Source of the DNA: Facklamia languida CCUG 37842
GTDB taxonomy: Bacteria; Bacillota; Bacilli; Lactobacillales; Aerococcaceae
Direction: 5' to 3'
NCBI RefSeq assembly: GCF_000245795.1
Contig: NZ_JH601133.1
Span: 1,423,405 to 1,487,404 of the forward strand
DNA: 64,000 nucleotides
Made by a program: the position numbers and the translations under genes
Part shown: piece after piece, positions 35,244-44,252 of the stretch
Layout of the letters: every line of letters begins with the position of its first letter
How positions within the stretch are numbered: the first letter of the stretch is position 1
Notes under the pieces: generated by a model
Databases searched by the model: none
What the model was told of the DNA's origin: nothing
The model's input: the letters and a program-made list of their open reading frames with translations, nothing else

Positions 35244-37913
35244 TCATTTTATGTTTTGGTTGGCTGTTTTGCCAGCTAGTTGGGCTTGGTGGCGGTGGTG
35301 GGCGATGCCTTGCCAGACGAGCCCAAGGAGACTGACGAAGAAACCGACGATCAGACTATTCGGGAAGTAGGTTAATTCTACTGTATGGTCACCTTGGTCG
35401 ATTGGGATCGCCATGAGGGTCTCATTTAAGACCGGGAGAGGCTTAACAGTTTGGCCATCCACCTTGACCTTCCAATTGCGGTCATATGGCAGGGCAAAGA
35501 GGAGGTGGCCTTGTCTTTGTTGAATACGAACAGTTCCGGTAATCTGGTTCTCCTTAAAATCTGTCACTTGAAAGCGACTCGATTTTTTTTGGTCCAGGAG
35601 GGCTTGATAGCGTGGATAGTCAAATTCATAGAGCTGAATCAAATTCGCCTTGATTGGATTTTTCTTGGGGGTCAGGGTGAGGCTATGCCGTCCCAGTTGG
35701 TCAAAGCTTGCCGCTAGGACTTGCCGCCCATCCGCGGGTGTATAGAAGTCATAGTCTTTTCCATCAATGGCTAACTTGACATTGCGATTGGAATACTGGC
35801 TGGGGAAGGTAAAGTAATAGGGGTTTGCTTGGTTGGCTTGGAATGTTAAGGTGAAGCTGGCAGAGCCTTGTGGCTCCACCTTCTCATAGGTGTAGAAATC
35901 GCCATCTCCCTTGTCCGTGACTTGTAGGTTGTCGTAGCTCGCCGCGGTAAAAGCCCGGGGCTGGTAGAAAGGCAGATCATACCCATCAAAGTTAATGAGG
36001 CGTAAGAGGGTTTCCTGGTTGGCGATGGGCTTGAAATCTTCAAAGGAGGCCTGGGTCACTTGGTTGGAGACCTCAAAGGCAAAGCCTAGGCGGTCCCGAT
36101 TTTCATAGACCAGGTAGCGGTCTGAACGGGCGATTTTGGGGTAGGCATGAAGGTCCAAATCATTAGCTGACCGGTAGAGATAGAAGCCATCTGCCTTGGT
36201 GACAATATGGGAGTTGGGTGCAACATCTAAGACATAGCGCACATCAAAGAAATCATCGGTAAAGAGGGTCCCACTGGTATAATTGATGGAATTGGTGGTC
36301 TGGGCGAGGCCTAAGTAGGCATAGAGTTGGCTGGTCCTTTGTTCTAAGGTCGAGCCAAAGTGGTCCAATCCTGGGTAGTGGCGGAAGAAGGCCTCATTCT
36401 TGGTCCGTTGGAAGGTCTTGTGAATCCGATAAAATTCACCAGATTTAGGACGGATTTTCTCGAGGGCATGGTCCAAAAGGGTGATATAGTCGTGAAACTG
36501 ACTGGGTTGAACATAATGACCGACTTCATCCAGGATGTATAAGGCATTAAAGCCTAATTCACACAGGGTCAAACCTAAGATGATCAGCTGGCGCCAGGGT
36601 CGGTTGAGAAAACTTAACTGGAGAATGACCAGGATCACAACAAAGAAGGCCAAGGAAAGAAAGAGCTTCTCTGGAGTCAAGTAGTCATAATCACCCCATT
36701 GAAAGTAGATAAAGGTGACAGCAGCCATCAGGCAGAGTCCAACTAAGCTGGCCACCAGGGAGACTGGCTTTTTCTGTTTAGCCAGCCCTTGACCAGCCAA
36801 GGCGAGGATAAAGAAAGAAAATGTAAAAGAAAACCGGTGGTCATACCAGATGGGAAATTGTCCCATGTGCCAGATTTTATTCAAAAGATCGACAGAAAAG
36901 GACAGATAAAAGCCAAGGAGGATCAGACCAGCTATCAGTTTTTCTTTTAATCGAATCGAAGGATTCAAGGCATAAAGGAGGACCAAGACTAGGGGAAGCA
37001 TCCCCACATATATATTGGCCGTGCCTCCAGACAGTTCATCGTAGACAAAGCTGCCGATAAAGAGCTTGGAAAAGTGGTCCATGAGCGACCCATTGAGTGA
37101 GAGGCTGTTAAATAAGTCGCCGGTCCAAGCCCCCTTGCTGGTTAACATGGACAAGAAGGTGGGGAGCAGGATGACCGTTGCTGTTAATCCAGCCAAGAAG
37201 GAATAGTAGATAAAGCGAAAATACTGGTTGAAGAAGGACTTAAAAGTCCAATCTTGATCTTGTTCAAGGATCACATAGACCGCGTACAAGGCTAGGAAGA
37301 GGCAAATCATATAGCCAATATAGTAATGGGTCACTAAGGCCAATGTCAGGGTGAGGGTATAGAGCCAGTGGGATTGCCCCTTGACGAAGCGGTCTAAACC
37401 TAAGGCAATGAGAGGGAGCAGGATCACGCCATCCAACCACATGATATTTAATTGAAAGACGATCACATAAGACATGAAGGCATAACACTGAGCCAGCGCT
37501 ATATTATAAAGCGGTGGAAGCGAATACTTACGGTGGCTAAAAGCATAAAAGCTAGCTGAGGCAGCCACAAGTTTAGCCATTGTTAAAAAGGTGACCGCTA
37601 GGTCGAGTTGGTCTTCCTTGAAGAAGAGTAGCATCAAGTTAAAAGGAGATAGGAGGTAATAGGCCCACAAGCCCATCATTTCGCCACCGATGCCTTTTTG
37701 GAACGAGTAGAGAAATAAGCGCGGATCCTTCAGGAGGGCTTGGCGGAAAAGGGAGAAGAAGTCGATATATTGCTGACCGAGGTCGATCGTTAGGAGGGAA
37801 CGTTTCTCCGGTCCGCCAAAAGGAATAAAATCCATGCGCCAGTAGAGTATGATTATGAGGGACATGGTGATTAAAAGGTTAAGTATTGAGTAGGCAAGTT
37901 GTTTCTTCTTCAT
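35244..37913 (-). CDS. YfhO family membrane protein
   Basis: 889 residues. The N-terminal two thirds holds about 13 membrane helices with the family signature DLGQQYIDFFSLFRQALL and KGIGGEMMGLWAYYLLSPFN near the start, a GT-C glycosyltransferase-like layout. A large extracytoplasmic C-terminal domain (about 560-860) and a final helix follow. Relatives such as YfhO and YngA-type proteins add sugars to teichoic or lipoteichoic acids from lipid-linked donors. The donor and acceptor here are unknown. ATG 37913 follows AAGGAG; the gene appears monocistronic. Confidence 0.85.
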   Translation of the reverse strand: MKKKQLAYSILNLLITMSLIIILYWRMDFIPFGGPEKRSLLTIDLGQQYIDFFSLFRQALLKDPRLFLYSFQKGIGGEMMGLWAYYLLSPFNLMLLFFKEDQLDLAVTFLTMAKLVAASASFYAFSHRKYSLPPLYNIALAQCYAFMSYVIVFQLNIMWLDGVILLPLIALGLDRFVKGQSHWLYTLTLTLALVTHYYIGYMICLFLALYAVYVILEQDQDWTFKSFFNQYFRFIYYSFLAGLTATVILLPTFLSMLTSKGAWTGDLFNSLSLNGSLMDHFSKLFIGSFVYDELSGGTANIYVGMLPLVLVLLYALNPSIRLKEKLIAGLILLGFYLSFSVDLLNKIWHMGQFPIWYDHRFSFTFSFFILALAGQGLAKQKKPVSLVASLVGLCLMAAVTFIYFQWGDYDYLTPEKLFLSLAFFVVILVILQLSFLNRPWRQLIILGLTLCELGFNALYILDEVGHYVQPSQFHDYITLLDHALEKIRPKSGEFYRIHKTFQRTKNEAFFRHYPGLDHFGSTLEQRTSQLYAYLGLAQTTNSINYTSGTLFTDDFFDVRYVLDVAPNSHIVTKADGFYLYRSANDLDLHAYPKIARSDRYLVYENRDRLGFAFEVSNQVTQASFEDFKPIANQETLLRLINFDGYDLPFYQPRAFTAASYDNLQVTDKGDGDFYTYEKVEPQGSASFTLTFQANQANPYYFTFPSQYSNRNVKLAIDGKDYDFYTPADGRQVLAASFDQLGRHSLTLTPKKNPIKANLIQLYEFDYPRYQALLDQKKSSRFQVTDFKENQITGTVRIQQRQGHLLFALPYDRNWKVKVDGQTVKPLPVLNETLMAIPIDQGDHTVELTYFPNSLIVGFFVSLLGLVWQGIAHHRHQAQLAGKTANQNIK

Positions 37914-38026
37914 AGGAACTCCTTCATTAAGTGGATCATTAGCACTTCTATCATATCAAATTGGCTTGATAATTTATAATGTTGTTTGATAAAGGGCTGG
38001 TTCAGATAAAATAAAAGGTAAGATAG
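37914..38026. other. Promoter-side flank of the YfhO gene
   Basis: Short AT-rich stretch before the repeat cluster; on the minus strand it should hold the YfhO promoter. No gene seen. Confidence 0.4.
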
Positions 38027-38109
38027 CCGTCAATCAGTCAGGCTCAATGCTTATCATAGGGGACCGTCTTCCAAAGCTGTCGCTTTTCCAGACTCGATCC
38101 ACTAGGCAT
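38027..38109 (+). repeat. Truncated outer arm E1 of the palindromic repeat
   Basis: Runs from CCGTCAATCAGTCAGG through AAAGC-TGTC-GCTTT to CGATCCACTAGGCAT, then stops and gives way to A-rich sequence. It contains the outer arm only; the inner stem partner is absent. Confidence 0.85.
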
Positions 38110-38144
38110 AAATAATAAAAAATTATAAATAAAAGGCAAGATAG

Positions 38145-38228
38145 CCGTCAATAAGGCAGGTCCACTACTTAATCATAAGGGACCGTCTTTCAAAGCTCTC
38201 GCTTTTCCAGACTCGATCCACTAGGCAT
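38145..38228 (+). repeat. Truncated outer arm E2 of the palindromic repeat
   Basis: Same truncation point as E1 (CGATCCACTAGGCAT), 118 bases downstream. The internal hairpin is AAAGC-TCTC-GCTTT, with a different loop. The A-rich link ending AAAGGCAAGATAG before CCGTC is shared with neighbouring copies. Confidence 0.85.
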
Positions 38229-38267
38229 AAATGATACAAGAAACTAAAAATATAAAAAGGCAAGATA

Positions 38268-38439
38268 CCGTCAATCAGTCAGGTCCAATGCTTATCATAG
38301 GGGACCGCCTTCCAAAGCTGTCGCTTTTCCAGACTCGATCCACTAGGCATTGCCCAAACGGTGAACCGTAAGGCAATGCACGCTACGTGGATCGTCCTCT
38401 TTCCTATGATTAAGTAGTGAGACCTGCCTGTTATTGACG
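38268..38439 (+). repeat. Full palindromic repeat, copy C
   Basis: 172 bases from CCGTCAATCA to ATTGACG. Small hairpin AAAGC-TGTC-GCTTT; inner stem GGCATTGCCC...ACGGT-GA-ACCGT...GGCAATGC. The central inner-stem bases are swapped relative to copies A and D, with pairing kept. The outer stem is less perfect than in A. Confidence 0.85.
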
Positions 38440-39301
38440 AAGTTTGTGTCTTTATCTATTTAGTACTCTAAAATTAATCCAGGCGACAAAAAGGAATTCA
38501 TTTAATAAAGCATTACCAATAACAAACGAGTAAATAGCTTTCATTCTTTTTACCTTAAACCGAACTCCTTATGAAGCTAATGATTAAGTAAAAGTATAAT
38601 TTTCGATAGTTAACATCTATTTTAAAGGAAAGATAAGCAAGCTATCTTTAGGGCCCTCATAAATACATTAAAATATAGGCTCAATATACAACAAAATAAA
38701 AGGGATAAGCTTCTTTATGCTACTTGGTTAGCACACTTCCTCAATCTGACTTCAGTGTTTCATGCTTTTAAAAACAGGGTTAAAGGAAGCATTATACTTT
38801 GATAAGCCAAAAAATTCGGGTGACGCAAAAATGCATCACCCGCAAAACATACGTTTTCAATTCGTGTAAACATCATCATCCTACTACAGTAAAATATCAA
38901 TCGCCTCTATGTAAAAGAACTTACATCGGATTCAAGTCAGGAGAGGATGATAAGACTAAAAAGATAAGAAGTTCTGATAGTTTTTTCTCACCTAATAAGT
39001 AAAACTCAGAATCGATTGGCATGACAAACTTAGTCAGGTGATCTTCTACTTTTAAAAAATCTAAGATCTTGATGCGAATCGATAAAAGCTAGATTTCCTT
39101 ATTTATTGATTTAGTTTATTTTAAAAAGCGGCCTCTGAGTTTTAGCCATCCCATTATTTTTTTACTGTTTAATTTGTTTAGCAAAGTTGTTCCCTGATCA
39201 AATAAAGACCCTATATTTCTATTAGCAATGTTTTATCGAATGATTTTCCATTTTACCAACTGGATTAATTTAAAAAGCCTTAAATAAATAAAAACATGAA
39301 T
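38440..39301. other. AT-rich core of composite element 2
   Basis: About 860 bases. A 67-codon frame starts at TTG 38799, ten bases after AAAGGAAG, and would give a basic, Cys- and His-containing peptide with no known relatives; I do not annotate it as a gene. The hairpin CGGGTGA...TCACCCG lies inside that frame. Nothing else is recognised. Confidence 0.5.
38817..38843 (+). other. Strong short hairpin in core of composite element 2
   Basis: CGGGTGA pairs with TCACCCG, extended by GCA/TGC after one C-A mismatch, with a four-A loop. The stem is unusually GC-rich for this AT-rich stretch. There is no T run directly after it, so it is not an obvious terminator. Confidence 0.6.
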
Positions 39302-39476
39302 CCGTCAATAAAAGGCAGGTCCCCAATGCTTAATCATAGGAAGGAGGACGATCCACGTAGCGTGCAATGCCTTACGGTTTACCGTTTAGGCATTGCCTAG
39401 TGGATCGAGTCTGAAAAAGCTTAGCTTTGAAAGACGGTCCCCTATGATAAGCATTGGGGACTTGCCTTATTGACGG
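39302..39476 (-). repeat. Full palindromic repeat, copy D (inverted)
   Basis: 175 bases in reverse orientation. Inner stem GCAATGCCT...ACGGT-TT-ACCGT...AGGCATTGC; small hairpin AAAGC-TTA-GCTTT in the outer arm; outer stem TTAATCATAGG with CCTATGATAAG. It is the closest match to copies A and B. Confidence 0.87.
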
Positions 39477-39541
39477 TATCTCGCCTTTTAATCCTTTAAT
39501 TCTATTTAGTATTTTTATAGATTAATCCTTGTAACTGGGTC

Positions 39542-39622
39542 TGCCTAGTGGGTCGAATCCGGAAAAGCCTTGCTTTGAAGGGCGGTCCCCTATGATAAGC
39601 ATTGGGACCTGACTTATTGACG
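39542..39622 (-). repeat. Truncated outer arm F (mirror partner of E2)
   Basis: Begins GCCTAGTGGGTCGAATCC, continues through AAAGC-CTT-GCTTT and CCCCTATGATAAGCATTGG, and ends at TTATTGACGG. It is the outer arm only, with the breakpoint at the same place as E1 and E2 but in reverse orientation. Confidence 0.85.
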
Positions 39623-39676
39623 GCTATCCTTCCTTGTATTTTTTAGTTTTTTTCATTACTTAATCCAGTTAGATAA

Positions 39677-39735
39677 GCCAGAAAATCTTGGTTTTGGAAG
39701 GCGATCCTTTAATTAAGCAGAAGTACTGCCTTCTA
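39677..39735 (-). repeat. Degenerate outer-arm remnant
   Basis: CCAGAAAATCTTGG through GGAAGGCGATCC to CTGCCTTCT resembles the outer arm with loss of its ends. The small hairpin has become AAAAT-CTTG-GTTTT: both inner pairs changed but pairing is kept. Confidence 0.6.
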
Positions 39736-39848
39736 ATTTGTTGATTGGTCATTTAAGAGGACTATCAGCTTGGGTCATTGGAAGTTAGGCTAAATTTTGC
39801 TATAATTGGAAAGAATTTATACAAGAGAGAGAGAGAGTTACCCTCACT

Positions 39849-42020
39849 ATGGCTAAACAAACCTATCAATTAAAGAAAAAACGTAACCATTCCCATATCC
39901 CACGCAGGCTCAACCTCCTGTTCTTCGTGGTGTTCTTATCTTTTACAGCCCTCTTTATTCGCTTGGGTTATCTCCAATTATATAAAGGGGAGAGTCTGAC
40001 CCAGATGGTTCAGCGAACGGAATCGACTTATTCAACCGGATCGGTTCCACGTGGAATGATCTATGATAGTCAAGGCAAGGTGATTGTCGGCAATCAACCG
40101 GAACGGGCGATCCTTTATACACGTGATCGCGACTCACAAGTATCGGCCAAGGACCGGGTGAAGATTGCGACCCAGTTAGCGTCCCTAATTGACATGCCTT
40201 ACCAGAATATTACCAAACGGGACATGAAGGATTATTTCTTGGTTGCAAATATTGACTTAATTCGCCAACGCTTGAGCGAAGAAGAGCGACTCCTCAATGG
40301 GAGTGAAGCCTACCAGGCACAGCTTAACCATATCAAGGATTCCGACTTGGATTTTTCTGAAGCGGAGAAGGAGATCATCGCAATCTATAAACGGATGGCC
40401 TCGGCTTATGCCTTATCAACGGTCCCAATTAAGAGTAAGAATGTGACCCAGGAAGAAATTGCGCGGGTCAGTGAGAATTTAAGAGATTTACCAGGAATTC
40501 AGATCGGAACGGATTGGCAACGGACTTATCCTCAAGGGGATATGTTGCGGTCTATTCTGGGCAATGTCTCCTCGGAAGAGCGGGGAATTCCCAGTGAGGA
40601 TGCACGTAAGCTCTTGACACGGGGCTATGCCTTGAATGACCGGGTGGGAGTCTCCTATCTTGAGAAAGAGTATGAGACCATCTTAAAGGGGACCAAATCG
40701 CTCTATAATATTGTGACCGATTCAAGTGATGATATCTTAACCAATAAAGAAGTCTATCAAGGTGCCAAGGGGAATAACTTGGTCTTGACCATTAATTCGA
40801 AGTTTCAAGCCAAGCTCGACCAAATTGTGGAAGACAGTTTGATCCGCATGGGAGCCGATCGGGGTCTCAATGACCGGGTCTATGTCGTGGCTCTCAATCC
40901 CAAGAATGGTGACGTCTTAGGCATATCTGGCAAGCGGTTTGCTTATGATAAGGACAATGATAGCTATCAATATGATAAGGTTGTTGACGATGCTTTAGGT
41001 GCTATAAATAGTTCTTATGGAATGGGGTCCAGTATTAAGCCCGCGATGATTGCCATGGGTTACAAGGAAGGGGTAATCTCCTTAACCGACAATGTGATTG
41101 TCGATGAACCGATGAAGTTCCAAGCTTCACAGGAGAAAGCTTCGCTCTTCAACAAGAATGGCATTATTCCGATCGATGATATTACTGCTTTACAACGGTC
41201 TTCGAACATTTATATGATTCGCCTTGCCATGCGGATCGGTGGTCAGTTCAACTATGAGAAGGAAGGACGGTTGAATATCAATCCGGAAACCATTGATATT
41301 ATCCGGCGAAATTTTGCTGAATTTGGTTTGGGAACTCAAACAGGCATTGATTTGCCGAATGAGTCGGGCGGTTTTACACCGAAGAGTTCACAATTGGTAT
41401 CGGCCCTCGACTTGTCTTATGGGCAATTCGACTTGTACACCCCCCTTCAACTCGCTCAATATGCCGCAACCATTGCAAATGGTGGGATTCGCTACTCCCC
41501 TCGTTTGGTTAAGCAAGTCCGCAATACCGATAGCAATGGGCAATTAGGGGGCGTTGTGACCGGTATTCCACCAAAAATCCTGAACGTGGTGGATATTGAT
41601 CCTGCCGCGATGGACCGGATTCATCAGGGTATGTATCAAGCAGCCCATTCTGATTTGGGGACAGCTGCTTCGCTTTTGAAGAATTACCCGATCAAGCTAG
41701 GTGTTAAGACAGGAACGGCAGAGGCCTTCTACTCAGGACCGATCCAATATGCCCAGAATGAGCCCGTCATTAATGCAACTTTTATCGGTTACGCTCCTTT
41801 CGATAATCCTGAGATTGCGATTTCGGTCGTGGTTCCTTATTTGGACGAGACGACCTGGGGATCTGAATCCATTCGCATTTTCCGTGAAGTCATGACTGCT
41901 TACTTTGAGACCCTGTCGGAAACTCGGCAGATCGTGAATAAATTTGACCCTCAAACGAATCTCAACACTAATACGACCCAAGAGCCGGTGACCACTACAG
42001 TTGCCCCTAACAACCCATAA
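39849..42020 (+). CDS. Class B penicillin-binding protein (PBP2B-type transpeptidase)
   Basis: Cross-links peptidoglycan; the PBP2B type serves elongation or division. Of 723 residues, a cytosolic basic start precedes one membrane helix (about 20-42), a dimerisation domain with GSVPRGMIYDSQGKV, and the transpeptidase domain. Active-site motifs are SIKPAM (SxxK, in YGMGSSIKPAM near 395), SSN near 450 and KTGTAE near 620. The C-terminus is a Thr- and Asn-rich tail. It starts at ATG 39849 behind GAGAGAGAG. No PASTA domains. It lies just right of the palindrome cluster, which therefore occupies its promoter region. Confidence 0.92.
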   Translation: MAKQTYQLKKKRNHSHIPRRLNLLFFVVFLSFTALFIRLGYLQLYKGESLTQMVQRTESTYSTGSVPRGMIYDSQGKVIVGNQPERAILYTRDRDSQVSAKDRVKIATQLASLIDMPYQNITKRDMKDYFLVANIDLIRQRLSEEERLLNGSEAYQAQLNHIKDSDLDFSEAEKEIIAIYKRMASAYALSTVPIKSKNVTQEEIARVSENLRDLPGIQIGTDWQRTYPQGDMLRSILGNVSSEERGIPSEDARKLLTRGYALNDRVGVSYLEKEYETILKGTKSLYNIVTDSSDDILTNKEVYQGAKGNNLVLTINSKFQAKLDQIVEDSLIRMGADRGLNDRVYVVALNPKNGDVLGISGKRFAYDKDNDSYQYDKVVDDALGAINSSYGMGSSIKPAMIAMGYKEGVISLTDNVIVDEPMKFQASQEKASLFNKNGIIPIDDITALQRSSNIYMIRLAMRIGGQFNYEKEGRLNINPETIDIIRRNFAEFGLGTQTGIDLPNESGGFTPKSSQLVSALDLSYGQFDLYTPLQLAQYAATIANGGIRYSPRLVKQVRNTDSNGQLGGVVTGIPPKILNVVDIDPAAMDRIHQGMYQAAHSDLGTAASLLKNYPIKLGVKTGTAEAFYSGPIQYAQNEPVINATFIGYAPFDNPEIAISVVVPYLDETTWGSESIRIFREVMTAYFETLSETRQIVNKFDPQTNLNTNTTQEPVTTTVAPNNP

Positions 42021-42091
42021 GAATCATTTTTTTGCTACAAAAAGTTCACAAGAATATGTTAGAATGAATGAAAATAGGAGAGGTGAATAAA

Positions 42092-42565
42092 ATGGATATT
42101 TGGATTTTAGTCATTGTATTACTCGTGATCGCCATTATTTTCTTTGTTAGCTCGCTCTTTGCCAAGCAGCCTGCTTATGACCACTTAAGCGAACAGGTGG
42201 ATAGCCAAGCCGAGCAATTGCGTCACTTACAAAAGCAAGTCAATGAATTAGAAGAAGATCTTTTTGAAAGTCAGCCACTTGAGCATGTGACAGCTGAAGA
42301 GGTCTATTATAGCAAGCAAAGTCAGGACCAAGAGGATGAAGCCATCCAAGCGGACGTGCAACCAGAACCAGACCTGAAACCATTATCAGACTTGAAGCCA
42401 TTACCGGTTGAAGAGTCGATTAATTATGAGATCACGGATATGAAAAGGGAAGAGATCATTCGACTCTATTCTCAAGGTTACACCTTGAAGGAGATCTCAC
42501 AGGAAGTCGATGAAGAATTAGTGACGGTCCAGTATTTCATTGATGAATATATCGAGAATCGCTAA
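42092..42565 (+). CDS. Membrane-anchored DUF6115-like protein
   Basis: 157 residues: membrane helix (3-24), a coiled-coil stretch (about 32-58, SEQVDSQAEQLRHLQKQVNE), an acidic Pro-rich linker, and a C-terminal helix-turn-helix-like unit EEIIRLYSQGYTLKEISQEV near 125-144. This arrangement matches DUF6115/SwrB-like proteins of Firmicutes, whose function is unclear. ATG 42092 follows GGAGAGG; the frame open from 42068 starts upstream of that site. It lies 14 bases ahead of the next gene. Confidence 0.7.
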   Translation: MDIWILVIVLLVIAIIFFVSSLFAKQPAYDHLSEQVDSQAEQLRHLQKQVNELEEDLFESQPLEHVTAEEVYYSKQSQDQEDEAIQADVQPEPDLKPLSDLKPLPVEESINYEITDMKREEIIRLYSQGYTLKEISQEVDEELVTVQYFIDEYIENR

Positions 42566-42579
42566 GGAGGGGGTCTAGC

Positions 42580-43191
42580 ATGAGTAAACAAAGTTTACGT
42601 TCAATTGGCCTTGGTTTTTTAGCCGCAAGTATTCTGACTGGAGCTTTTGCGGTCTTCTACCAAGGAAATGTTCCAGTTGACGGTGTTACGCTTCCTAGTC
42701 TACTTAAGGGAGAGCACACACAGAAGCTTAAGGAAGAAGAATCGATAGCTAAGGCAGACTTGGAAAGTGTCAGCCTTGAACGCGATGAATTATCTTCACA
42801 AATTTCTAAGCTCAAGGATGACCAGGAGTCTTTAAAGTCTAAGGTTGACAAGCAAAATGAATCGATTGCTTATTATGAATCTTTGAAAGAGAAGTGGGAT
42901 GAAAGTCAACTCGATGAAGAGACGACGGATGAAGAGAGGACGGAAGAGGATCCTGCAGCGGACCCACAAGGGGATGGCACCTTTGTCGTCAATCAAGGCG
43001 AAGGCTCAGCAGAGATCGCTGGCCGCCTAGAGAGTGAAGGCTACGTGGAATCAGCAGCTGAGTTCCAAGAACTAATTGATCAATGGAACTTGGCCACTGT
43101 GATTCAAGCAGGTGAATATGAGTTGACCCCTGATATGTCCATTCATGAGATTGCCAGCCAATTGACTCATGGTGCTTATTACTATCAATAA
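42580..43191 (+). CDS. Exported protein with isolated MltG-like N-terminal domain
   Basis: 203 residues: signal anchor (about 5-27), a long coiled coil (about 48-105), an acidic linker, and a C-terminal segment (GDGTFVVNQGEGSAEIAGRL to QAGEYELTPDMSIHEIASQL). That segment resembles the LysM-like subdomain that precedes the catalytic part of MltG/YceG lytic transglycosylases. The catalytic domain is absent. Similar short proteins are often auto-annotated as MltG or aminodeoxychorismate lyase. It lies in a row with PBP2B and the DUF6115-like gene, so a cell-wall role is plausible inference. Confidence 0.7.
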   Translation: MSKQSLRSIGLGFLAASILTGAFAVFYQGNVPVDGVTLPSLLKGEHTQKLKEEESIAKADLESVSLERDELSSQISKLKDDQESLKSKVDKQNESIAYYESLKEKWDESQLDEETTDEERTEEDPAADPQGDGTFVVNQGEGSAEIAGRLESEGYVESAAEFQELIDQWNLATVIQAGEYELTPDMSIHEIASQLTHGAYYYQ

Positions 43192-43292
43192 GTAAAATTT
43201 AAATTTCTATTAGCATCTGCCTTGAATTAATGCTATACTATTCGAGTGCTGTTTTTATACAGGTATATTTTATAGAGTTTGGAGGGAATCAA

Positions 43293-43445
43293 ATGCGCGT
43301 TAACATTAATTTAGAATGTACAGAATGTGGGGAACGCAATTATTTAACAAACAAAAACAAGCGAAACAACCCAGATCGGATTGAGGTTAAGAAGTATTGC
43401 CCGCGTGAACGCAAGGTGACACTTCATCGTGAAGTTAAGAAATAA
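43293..43445 (+). CDS. rpmG: 50S ribosomal protein L33
   Basis: 50-residue L33 of the RpmGA type: [17 protein letters not shown], then [21 protein letters not shown]. It has the CxxC pair plus one later cysteine. The ATG at 43293 follows TTGGAGGGAATC; the longer open frame upstream is not coding. The order rpmG then gluP is seen in Bacillus too, but the usual 5-formyltetrahydrofolate cyclo-ligase gene between them is missing here. Confidence 0.97.
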   Translation: MRVNINLECTECGERNYLTNKNKRNNPDRIEVKKYCPRERKVTLHREVKK

Positions 43446-43452
43446 ACCACTC

Positions 43453-43482
43453 AAGGATTGGAGGTCACTCCAATCCTTTTAG
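43453..43482 (+). terminator. Intrinsic terminator after rpmG
   Basis: AAGGATTGGAG and CTCCAATCCTT form an 11-bp stem with a GTCA loop and a short T run. Confidence 0.9.
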
Positions 43483-43550
43483 TTTTCATGACAAGCGTTC
43501 GGACTTAAGCTATAATCATGAATATGAAATAGCAAGAAAGGGAGGAAGCT

Positions 43551-44237
43551 ATGGAAGCCTTTAAGCGTTCATCGGCACCTTTTGTCACTTATTTCCTGGT
43601 AGCCATCAATGTGCTCGTCTTCATCTATATGTTGATGACCTTCAAGACGACGACTTCATTTGAAGCTTTGATTGAGACCGGGGCCAAGTCGAATCCTCAT
43701 ATCGTCTATCAGGGTGAATGGTACCGTCTAGTCACTGCCGCTTTTATTCATATTGGCTTTGAACATTTACTCTTTAATAATTTGTCGATCTATTTTATTG
43801 GCCAAGACCTCGAACGATTGATGGGCCACCTACGTTTGTTCGGACTCTTTATGATCGCAAGTATCGGTGGCAATATCTTTTCTTTTGCCTTCAGTGAGGC
43901 AATATCAGCAGGGGCATCCACTGGGATATTTGGCCTGTTCGTTGCTTATATTATATTGGCTAAAATGTACCCCCAATCCTATGGCCTTAAAAAGCGGGCC
44001 ATGAATTTCTCCCTTTTAATTCTCTTGAATATCGTGACAGGCCTCATGGGGTCGGGTCTTGATAATTGGGGGCACATTGGGGGAGCCGTCTTTGGTGGCT
44101 TGGCGACTCTTGTGATCGGTCTGGATGGGCGTTACCGGACTGATTTTCCCAAGAAGTATCGCTGGCTGGCCTTATTTGGGATTCTATGTTTAGCCGCTGG
44201 ATTATTGGCTGTTGGTTGGTTTAAGTTAGTTCATTAG
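43551..44237 (+). CDS. gluP: Rhomboid family intramembrane serine protease (GluP-like)
   Basis: 228-residue membrane protein with six or seven helices. The catalytic dyad is visible as GASTGIFG (Ser near residue 125) and GHIGGAVFGG (His near 172), with the conserved WYRLVTAAFIHIGFEHLLFN earlier. It lacks the TPR region of longer GluP proteins. Rhomboids cleave membrane proteins; the substrate is unknown. ATG 43551 after GGGAGG; the rhodanese gene begins 15 bases after its stop. Confidence 0.92.
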   Translation: MEAFKRSSAPFVTYFLVAINVLVFIYMLMTFKTTTSFEALIETGAKSNPHIVYQGEWYRLVTAAFIHIGFEHLLFNNLSIYFIGQDLERLMGHLRLFGLFMIASIGGNIFSFAFSEAISAGASTGIFGLFVAYIILAKMYPQSYGLKKRAMNFSLLILLNIVTGLMGSGLDNWGHIGGAVFGGLATLVIGLDGRYRTDFPKKYRWLALFGILCLAAGLLAVGWFKLVH

Positions 44238-44252
44238 AAGGGAAGCAATCGA

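Larger units (their letters stand above)
38268..39476. mobile_element. Candidate composite non-coding element 2
   Basis: Full palindromes C (38268-38439) and D (39302-39476) face each other around about 860 AT-rich bases. As in element 1, the ends stay related for about 75 bases inward (38440-38525 versus the reverse complement of 39220-39301). These inner flanks also resemble those of element 1. The core differs from element 1 and includes a strong hairpin at 38817-38843. No transposase is visible, and mobility is inferred from recurrence at two loci. Confidence 0.5.

Noticed and set aside
38027..38439. Tandem repeats at 118-123 base spacing as a CRISPR array
   Set aside because: Units are about 83 bases long and palindromic with A-rich links; repeat and spacer sizes do not fit CRISPR and no cas genes are present.
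43293..43445. L33 with only three clear cysteines as a damaged zinc site
   Set aside because: The sequence matches the ordinary RpmGA form in Bacillus, so this is normal for the type.
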